64,000 nt of DNA, from positions 1,984,001 to 2,048,000 of the forward strand of contig OX637337.1 in the NCBI GenBank assembly GCA_951799405.1, given 5' to 3'. This stretch comes from Agapetus fuscipes (lineage: Eukaryota; Arthropoda; Insecta; Trichoptera; Glossosomatidae). Below the pieces are notes generated by a model. It had not been told where the DNA came from and did no database searches. It saw only the letters and a program-made list of their open reading frames with translations. Shown piece by piece: positions 30,831 to 42,140 of the stretch (positions are counted from its first letter, which is position 1; the number at the start of each line of letters is the position of its first letter). Position numbers and translations under genes: made by a program.

Positions 30831-31431
30831 GAAACAAATCGCCACCCGAAAAATATTGAGAACTCATGTTATAGTCATTTAGGGCGTTGCTTAAATTACA
30901 ATTTTAAAACATTAAATAATTGGTAAGATTTCTAATAATGTAGAAAATATGAAACTCTTTTTTTAAATTAGTTTTCGGTGAACGAGGAGTAACCCTGTGC
31001 AATAGAAATTTGTGAAAGGGACATCGCCATCCCAGATCTGTACACATATAGTATAATTTGAGGCAATGTAACATTATTAGTCAAAATAAATGACACCAAA
31101 AATCATTTTTGCGAGCAAAACTTTTAGTTACCATATCACGTCAAAGTAGAAAGGGACAAACATATTTCTGTCTCACGGCTCTCATCTACCAGACAGAGGG
31201 AAAAGTATTGAACACAAGATGTTGTGACACACAATGCAAAAACTAATCATTTTTTGCCTTGTGTGTCACGACAGTATGTGCTCAAATCTTTAATCCTTAA
31301 TTTATACTTTCATTGTACTGTTTATGTGAGACATGCCTTTTATTTGGATTTCGAGAATGGAGAGCAAACCATAACACTAGGTATATATAGCGCTCAAAAC
31401 TCACCGGCGTTTGAGGACGGTAGCCTCTTAA
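30831..31431. other. No recognised gene; short hairpin
   Basis: At 31219-31273 'gttgtgacacacaatgcaaa' faces 'ttgccttgtgtgtcacgac', a 22-bp-arm hairpin that may be a small MITE. Otherwise AT-rich. Confidence 0.45.
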
Positions 31432-31880
31432 AGGAATGCAAGAATTCCACGGACTGAGCTATCGACCAGACTTTTTACGAGCTTGGTTGCTACTACAAAG
31501 CGCCAATTCTAAATCAAGATCCAGTTGCTGTAAGGCTGGATGGACCTTTGGTGGCCAGTCTGTTTTTTTAAATAGATTTGTGAAGAGGAATGCAATTCAC
31601 CAACCTATTCTGCCTGGCCAGAAACAGGTATTCACATCATCAATTCATAATTCATTATTGTTTATTTAAAAGAATTATTAATGAATAACTAACCAATAAC
31701 ATATGTTGAACTAGGGTCCAAGCTATGATCAAATGACCCAGGCGGGGATCGAACCAACGTTGTTCTATTCCAAACACGCTAGAAAGATCAGCCCACTTGG
31801 CCCCCTCGGCCATAACACGTCTTTGGTAAAGGTATATGATTTTTTCAACCCAGCCAAGAGCATTATTGAAAATATGCTCT
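31432..31880 (-). mobile_element. Dimeric SINE (B-C) split by SINE-E
   Basis: 31432-31475 is a SINE-C head, followed by a SINE-B body through 31561. SINE-B resumes at 31819 ('tctttggtaaaggtatatga') after the SINE-E insertion. The B-C junction matches those at 27.52 and 43.14 kb. Confidence 0.8.
31563..31818 (-). mobile_element. SINE-E full-length
   Basis: On the minus strand a tRNA-Ser/Leu-like head ('atggccgagggggccaagtg', B box 'ggttcgatccccgc') leads to a body with 'cctgtttctggccaggcag'. The end is 'ctatttaaaaaaa'. The flanks share 'gtct', a possible 4-bp TSD. Confidence 0.82.
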
Positions 31881-32202
31881 TTTTTTTCTTTCGATTTACG
31901 ATTCTGAAGCTTTACTACCAGACTAAAGACCGGAGAGTGCGTTACAGGCATTGCGGACTCTCGCACACACACATACCTACTCATGCACTCGCACTCGGCT
32001 CGTGTGAACGGTATTTAAGGGTAGGAGCTGGAGGCGGTGAGGGTTGCGGGTTGAGGTAATTGCACCTTTGAGGTTCATTGTCGTCCATTTTGTGATGGAT
32101 GGAGGTAAGAAACCCGAATCGACAATGTTATATTAATGTAGTGCGGAGCTTTCTCCATCCGAGGGATAGTTTGTGTTAATATTGCAACGTTAACAGAGGA
32201 AA
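31881..32202. other. No recognised gene
   Basis: GC-richer around 31930-32050. A 'cattgtcgtccattttgtga' and 'gaatcgacaatg' pair suggests weak inverted structure. No coding support. Confidence 0.3.
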
Positions 32203-32457
32203 CCTAAATCTAAATCTAAGCTGCAAAGATATGTATCATTTGAGATTCATATTAAATGCATTCCCACAAGCAGACATGCATAATTTCGCGCTTGCACATG
32301 CTGCATGTGGACCTACAATATATAAACCCCAATCTCAAATGAACATAAGCCCTGCAACTCTTGCCGACCTTCCCTGAAGCAGGGGTGACATTGGCAAAGT
32401 GAACCATTTTTTACAGTATGGGTGGTCAGCCGCATACCAACCTATCAGTCAAGGAGT
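32203..32457 (-). mobile_element. LINE-A 3' end, subfamily 3
   Basis: Complete reverse copy beginning with (AAATCT)n and ending 'accaacctatcagtcaagg'. Confidence 0.92.
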
Positions 32458-32937
32458 ACAAGCAATTAATACAATCAAATATATAAAACAATGTGAAAGG
32501 AAAAAGAAAAAAGAAAAGACCGAAAAAAAGTATGGCTTGATCATATTGGTAAATTGTTAAAGAATAGGATATGCAAAGTGTATGTTAAATAAGAAAATGG
32601 AATGTGATGAAAACTAACGAATTGAAAAAAGAGAGACGCCAATAATAAATCATCTTGGAAAAATTGTGAATGATATTATCATTTAAACAACCGGGAAAAA
32701 ATTGTGTCATCTAGCTGGGTTACTTCCAAACCTGACCGCCAGGTGCGCTGGTCACTTATCGGTTAAATCTGCGAAACAATTAAAATAATCCGTAAAAGAG
32801 AATATTAAAGTTTGCAAGAAATTTAGCTTAAAAAGTAATTTCACAACAATAAATAGTTTATTCAATTATTATTAAGGCCTTATTTATTTGTATTTTTTTT
32901 GTTATATTTAATGAAACATTATATAAAACATTATTAA
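32458..32937. other. No recognised gene
   Basis: AT-rich. 32700-32775 is GC-richer ('gaccgccaggtgcgctggtc') without a repeat match in the window. Confidence 0.3.
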
Positions 32938-33360
32938 AGAAGTATGCAAGGACAGGAAGAAGTGGCGGCTAATCTGCAATGTTGATTTCTAATTATGGTG
33001 TATTCATTTGCTACATTTTTTGCATAGGAAATTTTTGACTTTTTTTGTATAGATTTCTTTGTAAGGTTTTGTTCTTTTTTATATTTAAAGTAATTTATTA
33101 TTCATATTCCTTGACTTATAGGTTGGTATGAGGCTGACCACCCATACTGTAAAAAATGGTTCACTTTGCCAATGTCACCCCTGTTTCAGGGAAGGTCGGC
33201 AAAAGTTGTGGGGCTTATGTTCATTTGAGGTTTGGATTTTATTTGTAAGTACACATTCAGCATTTGTAAGCGCGAACTACACTTGTTGGTTTGTGGGCAT
33301 ACATCTGAGAGTTTAAATGAATATATCCTTGCAACTTAGATTATAGATTATTATTATTAT
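32938..33360 (+). mobile_element. LINE-A with ORF end, UTR and 3' module
   Basis: It starts in the ORF (EVCKDRKKWRLICNVDF-stop). It continues through a 110-bp UTR that matches the reverse complement of 44640-44757, then the complete 3' module and an (ATT)n tail. It directly proves the 240-bp repeats are LINE ends. Confidence 0.9.
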
Positions 33361-33365
33361 ATACT

Positions 33366-33520
33366 ATCAGTGTTTTCTTTGACACAACAATATGACAAGT
33401 CAATGCTGTTGACAAAAACAAAATCCTCATTGTATCTAAAATAAATTCCTAATAATCAGGGTTTTTTCTAGTTAACAGCATTGAGTCATTACTCCGCGTG
33501 TCAAAGATAACACTAACAAA
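33366..33520. mobile_element. Short palindromic MITE
   Basis: Arms of about 45 bp: 'tgacaagtcaatgctgttga' against the complement of 'gttaacagcattgagtca', and outer 'tttgacac' against 'gtgtcaaa'. No clean TSD. Confidence 0.65.
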
Positions 33521-33539
33521 AAAAAATTTTTTATGAAGA

Positions 33540-33960
33540 ATTTGTCTTTTAATTTACTATGGTTGATGCCACATAGCCGAAGGGCATTATAAGTGAGGTC
33601 AATTCCTCACGCGCATCCTCACTTGATGGACTGACTGAAAAATTCGAGGCTCCTCAATCCGACAATGGCCGAAGTGCCACGATAAATGGATGCAGTAACC
33701 GTTTCGAGGGACTTTCTGTTAGTTGGGACATCAAGAATGAAAGAACCGAAGGATTTCCACTCACCTTGCTTCTCCCGCTCGTGGTCCTGATCTTGACCGA
33801 CTGCAGTTATCTTGCCCCAGGATACGTGCTCGCGAAGTAGCGATCTTGATGCCCACATGCGTTTGTCGCAATCCAAGAACTCGCGTATACGAGTATCTGG
33901 CACGAAAACTCAATCACCAGTCTCACAACAACCTCCTTCCTTGAAAGGTTGAGAACAAGT
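33540..33960 (-). CDS. Unassigned 94-codon ORF, possible exon
   Basis: A minus frame at 33619-33903 begins MPDTRIREFLDCDKRMWASR. It is not in any repeat found in the window and has balanced, non-low-complexity composition (K, E, D, S rich). It includes HEREKQGEWKSFGSF. I do not recognise a family. A donor-like 'aagtgagg' overlaps its stop. It could be a host exon, a fragment of an unlisted mobile element, or chance. Confidence 0.25.
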
Positions 33961-34084
33961 GGCAATTATATAGGTAGGTAAAACAGATATAGTGTTATTG
34001 TATAGGTGACGTTTTGGAAATAGGAAATTGATTTAAAGGATGACAATAGATGTCGTTTTGTCGCGAACAAGACCTATTTTATAA

Positions 34085-34275
34085 TAGTCGGTGCTATGGC
34101 CGAAGGAGTCGAGTGGCTATTCTTGACTAGCGAATTTGAAACAGAATTACGCTGTTCCGAACCACGCCTGGCCCTTTGACCATAATTTCGACCCTGGTTC
34201 AACAGATGGCCATTGCATGCACACAAGCTTCTGCTACCGTAAGTAGACAACTGGCCAGGCGAAAAAGGAAAAAAA
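34085..34275 (+). mobile_element. SINE-E variant
   Basis: tRNA-like head 'gctatggccgaaggagtcga' followed by 'ccctggttcaacagatggcc', 'gcatgcacacaagcttctgc' and 'ggccaggcg'. It corresponds to the variant at 61.42 kb on the other strand. Confidence 0.7.
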
Positions 34276-35113
34276 TAATATGTTTCATGAATATCATATA
34301 TATGAATCATGAATTTATTTATAATTCAAAACCTGGCTTCAAAATTTAAACGTAGATTGCGCCCTTTGTCATTTGTACCTCGTTTTTTCCTACCCATGAA
34401 TCACCGACAGAATTAAAAAAAAAAAAAAATGTTTGAAAAAAAATTCAAAAAAATAAGAGTATTTTTGCCGGGTGGGCTTCGGACGTTATCGGCGCTCTAC
34501 TTTGTCATTCGTATCAAGTCGGGCGTTTTCCCTGTTCCCTTATCTCGCCAGTTACATAAATAATAATTATTGTTTTTAGTAGAGCACTCTCGGTTGTTGG
34601 AGCGCTGCACGAGGTGATTATACATACAACTGATTTACATTTAAAAGCAGACTAAATTTTAAATAGGTATTTAATTAAAAATTAAAACACGTTTTTTTTC
34701 TTTCACGAGTTGATTTATTTCCTCGAGCGCTTACTATGTTATCACAGCATTAAGTATATATTTAAGTTTTTTTTTCACAATTTTCAGTAACTACACATTT
34801 AACAAAAATATTGGGATATTAGACAGACCGTTATAAGAAGTACATTATTGTCGACTTTGAACTCTGTTCAATCTCAGTCATCGTGCACAGAGAGTGTCTC
34901 TTGACGACATTGGCTATGTCGCTAACAAAACGTCGAGAATAATTTAAGTTCTCTTCTAAAGGTTCGTCTTTTATCCGAATATTTTGTTACCTGTTAAGTT
35001 ATTATAATTGTAAATATATATAATAAAACCACCGTAATTTTAACTTAAACCTAACAAAATTAGGTACATTTGTTTAACAATACATTTTTATTTTTTATTT
35101 TGTTTAATATTTT
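34276..35113. other. No recognised gene
   Basis: AT-rich. 34885-34960 carries 'ttgacgacattgg' and 'caaaacgtcgagaa', a word pair also near 28.26 kb. No coding signal. Confidence 0.3.
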
Positions 35114-35412
35114 GGACCGGTCCGTAGTCCGTAGTGGCAACACTTCGGACTCGTAAATGGAAGGTTGTGGATTCGGATCCCGGCGGAGCACAAAAATATA
35201 CCATTTACATTTTGAATGTGCCCTTCGCTGAGTTGAAAATTTCATAAACCTTTACCAAAGACCGGTCACTGAAAGGTCCATCCAACCTTACAACACTGGG
35301 TCTTGCATGAGAATTGGCGCTTTCTACAGCGACGAACAAGCTCGCAGAGGGCTCTTGAGGTGTGATACACACAAAAACAGCGCTCACCAAATAAATCATC
35401 CTAATATTATTT
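35114..35412 (+). mobile_element. SINE-B full-length
   Basis: Close to the copies at 2714 and 18400, including the duplicated 'gtccgtagtccgtagtggc'-type head. Ends 'aaataaatcatcctaatatt'. Confidence 0.92.
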
Positions 35413-36221
35413 TTATTTTTATCTCTTACCTGGTAAAATAAAAAAGGTCCGCTAAAGGCATTTGTAATTGCACCATAACAACTGCAGCTTTGATTAAATT
35501 AGATTACTCAGGTATTCAAACAACCTAATTCCCATTCTCGAAATATTGTGTAAAAACAATTTAAAAAACATATGTGTAAAAAAAACAAATCATAAAATTA
35601 AAAAGCTATTCTTCTAAAGTGGATAAAACGTGCATTAAAATTTTTCACAATTTTTTTATAATGCAATTTTCTTATTAATGCACTCAAAAATTGTACGAAA
35701 AATATTTTTATAAACTTGCTCTAGTACAGAGAGCAAACAAAGAAAACCATATTAGTTCTATTATGTACTGAACTCTGAGTGTACAACCTTACGTTTACAC
35801 TCTAACAAAATAATATATGCATACTAAAGAAGCGCCTCTTAAGAGTGTTTAAGTTCCTATACATTTTCCGGTTGAACGTTGTGTTTAAGTTAAAAGTTGA
35901 AGCTTTAAGGCTTACATGGGAAGTTGGCGCAATTGCACCAGATGCAATTTTCCACTCTCATTTCGTTTTCTATATTTTTATGCTCTTTTGTTGAAAAAGG
36001 GCGAGTACGAATATGTGTATATTTTCACGCTACAAGCTAAGGAATAAAATACATTCGAAATGGAATAAGATAAAAATATCTTCTTCCCGGTTTTCACCTT
36101 TTGTATTTTCATCTCATCTTATCTTATCTTATCTTATTATAATAGTAATGTAATAAGAATTGGAAAAATAAAGCACTTTTTTAAGAGAGATCAAAAACAT
36201 CGACACCTTAAAATAAAACTG
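35413..36221. other. No recognised gene
   Basis: AT-rich, with a (CTTAT)n microsatellite at about 36113-36140. Confidence 0.4.
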
Positions 36222-36560
36222 AATCTAAAATCTAAATCTAAGCTGCAAAGATATATATTATTTCTAATCTAATCTAAGTTGCATAATATAAGCAACATTA
36301 GAGATTCACACAATATGCATTTTCATAGAACAGACATGTATAAGTTCGCTAAAATTAAAATGGTTCACTTTGCCAATGTCACCCCTGTTTCAGGGAAGGT
36401 CGGCAGGAGTTGAAGGGTGTATTTCCATTTGAGATTTGGTTTTTATGTTGTATGTTCACATGCGGCATGCTCGAGCGCGAACTTGTACGTGTCTGCTTGT
36501 GATAATGCATGCTATGTGAATCCCCAATGTTATATATTTTTGCAATTTAGATTAGAAGGT
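36222..36560 (+). mobile_element. Opposed LINE-A pieces
   Basis: 36222-36350 holds reverse tail pieces (two tails in series). 36355-36560 is a forward 3' module. Together they make an inverted pair. Confidence 0.75.
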
Positions 36561-36704
36561 GGCAAAATATTTACTGCATTATTAGAAAGGCTTCCGTGAG
36601 CTTTCACAAGAACGACTTGTAGCTGTTTTTATTTTATTTAACATAAGAAAAACTGGTGGAATATTCTAGATCATGTCGAGTGTTGCGATTTCTATTCCAC
36701 TGCC

Positions 36705-37265
36705 ATTTACCGACACGAGGTCCATCGACAAAATGTCCACCCACATAAAGTCCACGCGACAAAATATCCACCGACAAAATTTCCACGTGACGAAACGCCC
36801 ACCGAAAAATGTACAAAATCATACTAAAATATATAATCTAAGTTGCAAAGATATATGTATATTAACATTTAAAGCTCATATCAAATGCATGCCCACAAAC
36901 AAACACGTGTAGTTCTCGGTTACAAATGCTGAATGTGTACATACAAATAAAATCCAAACCTCAAATGAACATAAGCCCTACAACTTTTGCCGACCTTCTC
37001 TGACACAGAGGTGACATTGACAAAGTGAACCATTTTGTACAGTGTGGGTGGTCAGCCTCATACTAACCTTTAAGTCAAGAAGTACAATATATATAAATCG
37101 GATATCTTTTTTTTTTAAATCGGTGGACATTTGGTCGGTGGATATTTTGTATGGTGGACATTATGTCGCGTGGACTTTTGTCACGTGGACATTTAAACCA
37201 TGGACATTTTGTCGGTGGACATTTCGTCAGTGGGCATTCTGTCATTGGACATTTTGTCGTGGTTC
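36705..37265. repeat. Inverted minisatellite arms around LINE-A
   Basis: Left arm 36705-36815 is made of 'cgacaaaatgtccac'-type 15-bp units. Right arm 37118-37265 is made of 'gtggacattttgtcg' units. A reverse LINE-A 3' end (36830-37085) sits between them. The complex could fold into a large hairpin. Confidence 0.85.
36830..37085 (-). mobile_element. LINE-A 3' end in foldback loop
   Basis: Reverse subfamily 1 module from 'aatctaagttgcaaagat' to 'aacctttaagtcaagaa'. Confidence 0.88.
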
Positions 37266-37564
37266 CGTATAAAACATTGCATTTAAACTCAATCATATCG
37301 TTTCATCAAATTTATTCAGAAACTGAAACGTTCCCTTGAGGCGCCGTTACAGTTGACATACATTTTTTTGTTTGAGTTTTTTTGCTAAATTCTACACTAT
37401 GGGTGCAGTATGAAACTAGGGCAATCGACTTTCTTTGTTACATTGTACACACAGAATATTATTTCTAACAAGTACATTGTACATTTTAAACCGAAATATG
37501 TTGAAAATGAAATGTTGAAAATAAAATTGGCGACACATGTGGACTTTTATGTTCACAAGTGTAT

Positions 37565-38006
37565 TGTTATGTAAATAGTAGGTTGATATAGGTGTACATC
37601 GTAGGTAGCGATAGTTATCATAGTATTATGTCAAAAGTAGATTAATATAGGTGTACACCGTAGGTAGCAATAATTATAGGCTTAAGAAATCTAGAAATTA
37701 AATGATCCTTTTGTACTCTTGAAGTTGGTAGAATGTTCGCGAGTGTACTGGCAAAATTAGCTCCTAGAGAGTTCTATCACTACAGTATATAAATATATGG
37801 AGCAAAATTGAGTGCACTAGGACAGTGAGATAGTTGCCTTTGATTTGAAGAGTGTAAGCGATACTGAACTGTGAAAATAAATTTGAGTTACTAAAAGTGT
37901 TAAAAATAAATATAAATTGTAAAAATAAATTGAGTGCAAATAAAGATCCTGAAAGAAGACTTGTATGTTTTAATTTAGAGACTTTCCAAACCCAAAGAAC
38001 ATTACA
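37565..38006 (+). mobile_element. Solo LTR with 4-bp TSD
   Basis: A 442-bp block starts TGTTATGT and ends ACATTACA. It is flanked by GTAT on both sides (37561-37564 and 38007-38010). TATA 'tatataaatatat' lies at about 37786 and 'aataaa' at about 37939. A 55-60-bp direct repeat ('gtaggttgatataggtgtac') sits in the U3-like part. It resembles a Gypsy- or BEL-type solo LTR. A related one lies at 62773. Confidence 0.78.
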
Positions 38007-38039
38007 GTATCAAGCCACCATATAAAAGGTTTGAAACGT

Positions 38040-38145
38040 AATCATATGAGCGCTTGCAAATTCAATGAAAATATATTTTTTTGGATCAGCCAGGAATCGA
38101 ACCCACAATCTTCCAATCACGAGTCCGTAGCGTCTCTGGACGTAA
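38040..38145 (-). mobile_element. SINE-D-like head
   Basis: The minus strand has 'ggactcgtgattggaag' and B-box 'gggttcgattcctgg', followed by a short A run. Only the head is kept. Confidence 0.5.
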
Positions 38146-38188
38146 TTTCTGAATTCTTTGCTTTTTTCTCTTATGTATTATTTAACTT

Positions 38189-38490
38189 ACCGGCCCGCGG
38201 ACTAGTAGTTAACACTTCTAATTCGTAAATGGTAGGTTTAGGGTTTGAATCCCGGCGGTGCACAAAAAAATGCCATTTATATTATCAAATATGCTTTTAG
38301 CTGGGTTAAAAAATTCATATATCTTTACCAAAGACCGGTCACAAAATGTCCATCCAGCCCTTATCCAACTGGGTATTGCTTGATAATTATTGGCGCTTTC
38401 TACAGCGACCACCAAGCTTGCAGGGAGCTCTTGAGGTTTGATTTACACAAAAACAGCGTTCATGGAATAAATGATCCTAATATCATTATT
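38189..38490 (+). mobile_element. SINE-B full-length
   Basis: Head 'ccgcggactagtagttaaca', B-box 'gggtttgaatcccgg', standard body and LINE-beta-type tail ending 'gatcctaatatcatt'. Confidence 0.9.
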
Positions 38491-38507
38491 TTTATTGTCA
38501 AGAAAGT

Positions 38508-38705
38508 GTAATTGTGTGTCTGTGTGTTTTTACGTCTGTGAATGTGTTTGTGTGTATGTCTGTGTTTTCAAATTCATGATTGTACTTGTATTTGTTAGAT
38601 ATTGTGTGGAAATTTGCTCAAATATTATTTTAAAAATATTCTTGCTTGGTATAAAAAGAGGCAGAGATGCTTAGCAGGATGACTTGTTTCGGAGCCGTCA
38701 AGCTG
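38508..38705 (+). repeat. LTR-like fragment, P family
   Basis: Starts 'tgtaattgtgtgtctgtgtg' and has 'ggtataaaaagaggcagaga' and 'gagccgtcaagct', parallel to 56384-56745. Confidence 0.5.
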
Positions 38706-39015
38706 ATAATATTTTTTATTGAATTTAACCTGTAAAACATAACATTATTATTTTCTGAGTATATAACAGTTACTTGAATTAAATTTAATCATAAAATGCT
38801 ACAAAATTGCATGCACAACAATTTAACAGAACAAAGCGTCGCTGTTTTTTTGCAGTCTGGTTGTTTCCCCCGTTACGAGCGTGTCGTACAAAGAGCACGA
38901 TTCATTTAATAGATCGTTAATTAGACGATTACCTTTATTTGGGTTTGCGCCGATAAAGCGAGGCGGTATGGGGAGGGCTTGGCCACCCCATATCCCCACC
39001 CCGACCCACCCCCAG
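38706..39015. other. Non-repetitive island before tandem repeat
   Basis: 38830-39015 is GC-richer ('ggggagggcttggcc', 'ccccgacccacccccag'), possibly unique DNA. No coding domain. Confidence 0.3.
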
Positions 39016-39580
39016 ATAGTTGAGGTGAACCAACAATGTGGCATGCAAGCAATGAAACATTTTGGGTTAATTATGATTTTAAATTTGAATTAGGTCTGAA
39101 AATTTTATGTAAAAAAAGTTGTTACTTATGATCGAAGATTGTCACGTGAGTTGTTGAGGTGAATCAACGATGCGACATGCAAGCAGTGCAATATTTTCGT
39201 TAATTATCATTTTAAATAAGAATTACGGTCTGAAAATGTAATGTAAAAAAAATGTTGGTGTTTGTGATCGAAGATTGTAGTTACGTGAGTAGTTGAAGTG
39301 ATACAACGATGCGATATGTAAGATGTAAAATATGTTGGGTAAATTATGATTTTAGATAAGAATTACGGTCTGAAAATTGAATGTACAAAAAAATGTTGTT
39401 GTTTGTGATCGAAGATTGTATTCACGTGAACAGTTCAGATGAATCAATGATACGACAAGCAAGCAGTGCAATATTTTGGGTAAATGATGATTTTAATCAG
39501 ACTGGCGGTCGTCAAGTAAACGTAAGAAATTGTCAGAAATAAATGTTGTTGCTTATGTTCGAAGATTGTAGACACATGAG
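39016..39580 (+). repeat. Four tandem units of 135-141 bp
   Basis: Units start at 39016, 39151, 39290 and 39431. Each runs 'agttgaggtgaatc', 'acgatgcgacatgcaagca', 'gtctgaaaat', 'gatcgaagattgta'. They are 80-85 percent alike by eye. Confidence 0.85.
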
Positions 39581-39769
39581 GTGACTTTTTAACAATTCAT
39601 CAATAGAGATGCGAGAAGCTTTATTTACAAATCACATATTCAAGACTGCTGGAAATAAGGATGGACCTTATTGGTGATGGTATATGGTAAAAGGATATAC
39701 CTACTCCTAAAGTATTCAAACTAGCGACGAGAATGCATTAAATTTTTTACGAAATATTTTTTTATTCTC

Positions 39770-39845
39770 GACCGAGATTTGGACCAGATACCTTGCAATT
39801 AGGAGTTCGTAGCGTTAACCACTAGTCTACGGATTTGTGAATATT
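39770..39845 (-). mobile_element. SINE-D-like head
   Basis: The minus strand reads 'ccgtagactagtggttaacg', then 'ggtccaaatctcgg', then an A-rich run. It is a degraded tRNA-like head. Confidence 0.5.
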
Positions 39846-39904
39846 GTTACCTATTTTATTTTTTCTTTCAACAATCTCTTTGCATTTGTACCTAAATTTT
39901 CGTG

Positions 39905-40090
39905 TAACATCTTTAATTTAAGTTGCAAAGATTCATTGGCATTTCAAGCTGCATGCTTACAAGCAAACACGTGTTAGTTCACGCTTTCAAATGCTGCATG
40001 TGCACTTGTGAAATAAGCACCAAAATCTCATCTCAAATGAACGTAAACTTGGCAACTCCTGCCGCTTTTCCCTGGTTACCTTTACCATGG
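39905..40090 (-). mobile_element. LINE-A 3' end, degraded
   Basis: Reverse module with 'aagttgcaaagattc', 'gcttacaagcaaacacgtg' and 'caactcctgccgcttttccc'. Confidence 0.75.
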
Positions 40091-40219
40091 TTACAAATTA
40101 CAGCAACGACCACAGATTTCCCATCGCCTACTCGGGTAGATAACTGGCACTAAAATGGCCGGCCGGCCGTTTAAACGGGCACACACGAGTTTCTAACCAG
40201 CCCTATTGCAAAATTCCAC

Positions 40220-40825
40220 GTTAAAACGATACAGTGACAAAAAGACACATGGCATAACGACACATGATTCACGATTTATGACAGAACGTCACATGAAAGA
40301 ACGACACAATATGACGGAATGACGCATGAAATAACAACACATGACAGAAATAGACATTACAGAACAACACATGTCAGAACGACACATGACAGAACGATGC
40401 ATAACAGAACATCACAATGACTAAAAGATACATGACATAACAACACATGACAGAACGACACAGTATAAAAAAGACACACGACATAACGACACGTGACATA
40501 AAGACACACGATAGAAAGACTCATGATAGAAGACACAGTATTTCACATGAGCAATCATCTCATGACAAAACATCACAAATGCAAAACAGAACATGCCATA
40601 AACAGCACATGAAAAAATATTGTCATTGCGGTCATAGCGATGTATTTTCTGTGCTATTTTGTCATAGTGATGTTTTGTTACGTGATGTAATGTCATTGTA
40701 ATATTCTGTCATGTGTTGCTCTGTCATGTGTCGTTCTGTCATGTGTTGTTCTGTTATATGTTGTTCTGTCATGTGTTGTTCTGTTATGTTTTGTTCTGTC
40801 GTGTGCTGTTTTGTCACTGTGCCGT
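40220..40825. repeat. Inverted minisatellite, GACACATGACAGAAC units
   Basis: The left array (40220-40560) repeats 'acacatgacagaacgac'-like units of about 17 bp. The right array (40690-40825) repeats the reverse complement 'tgtcatgtgttgttctg'. The spacer is about 130 bp. A single short related piece lies at 44160-44205. Confidence 0.88.
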
Positions 40826-41794
40826 TGTAACCTGTCTCCGCCGTGATTCGAGTTGGGTGTTTGCCCCGAAAACTAAAATTTTAAAGGCTTGCCGCAGTAA
40901 CTGTCTGGCCATTCGCACTCCACAAAACTGCAATTCAAACTGAATACATTATGGTTGTGTACCGAAGCAAAAATGCTAAAAACAAAGACAAAATATAATA
41001 CTGTGCGCGGAAAATATCACAGCTGGGAATCAAACGTATTCAGGATTCGCAAGCGCTTTAATGTATGGATGAAAATACTGAAGAATTTCAATTATTTCAT
41101 TCTTACTGCTATGATTTACTTTGAGTTCAAATTAATAAAACTTTGATTAAATTTATTTATTTTAGAATTCGCTCTTATTAAGTTTGCAGTTTAAACTTTT
41201 GTCCTTCTCGTTTAACTGCTTTGGTGCAAATCGAGTACTGGTGCCCCCAAAAAGCACCTCGATCCGTATTTATTGGTGACTATAAGCTAGTCTAGCATAC
41301 ACCTGACCATGCCAGAAGGGTCTAGACCAGAAGCTTTGAGTAAACACGAATAGGTACCACCATCCAAACAAGTCTGTCGTATAAACAGACATATACAAGT
41401 AAGTAAAAACAGACACACAATCATATTAAGTAAACATACACACGCACATAAACGCACAAAAGCCTTAAAAAGTACATAGAAACGATAATTTGTGTATCTT
41501 TTTGTTAACATCGCCTCCGCGTATGCCTTGCTATATTGATTGACAAAAAATTCAGTCCTGTGTACATCCTTTAATTGGCTGATGGCGAGATATACAGAAA
41601 TCGAGCGAGATATACAGAATTTAACGTCAGTTCCAAACAAAACACCGAGGAAACAACAACAGAACTTAACTTTTAAATTGAAAAAAAAACTACTATCGAT
41701 TAGGTTTAAACTGAATAAGTGACATATTATCTAAGCTAGTATGGGTTTGTCAGACAAATGCACCTTTTTCCTATTTTTTACAAGAACAGGAGGG
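40826..41794. other. No recognised gene
   Basis: A 117-codon minus frame (41287-41640) is rich in C, L, V and F without a domain. I see no coding support. Confidence 0.3.
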
Positions 41795-42060
41795 ATTTTT
41801 ACAAATTGGGAGGCTGCCCAATTCTTGAGAGTCTTGGCGGTCTATGTCACCAGTGCCGCAGAGGTGTTGCATGTGTTGTTGCTTCTGTCGTGAGGCGTTG
41901 CAGGGAAGTGGCGATTGGTGTTGGTTTTGAATAAAACCGGATTAAATTGGGAAGAAAACACAGATACTGGTAGATCATTCCATAAACGGGCAGTTTGGCA
42001 AAGGAATGAGTGATGAAAACGCATGCCTAAACGAAAAAGCAAACATGATGATCTTTAACA
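41795..42060 (-). mobile_element. LINE-gamma RT C-terminus
   Basis: The minus frame reads FRLGMRFHHSFLCQTARLWN, then DLPVSVFSSQFNPVLFKTNT, then NRHF. The R-L-W-N-x-L-P motif is typical of the C-terminal end of Jockey/CR1-type RT proteins. The 3' UTR with 'gtgacatagaccgccaagac' matches 10.5 kb. Confidence 0.82.
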
Positions 42061-42140
42061 AGATTAACTCGTTTATTTTAAGGTGACATGTGTTATGTTA
42101 TTTTAAAATTACATAGAAAGAACAATCTCGAAGGGTACAG

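Noticed and set aside
36673..37272. Tryptophan-rich repeat protein frames
   Set aside because: They are readings of the 15-bp minisatellite ('gtggacattttgtcg'), on both strands.
40713..40943. Cysteine-rich peptide gene
   Set aside because: The frame is a translation of the right minisatellite arm.
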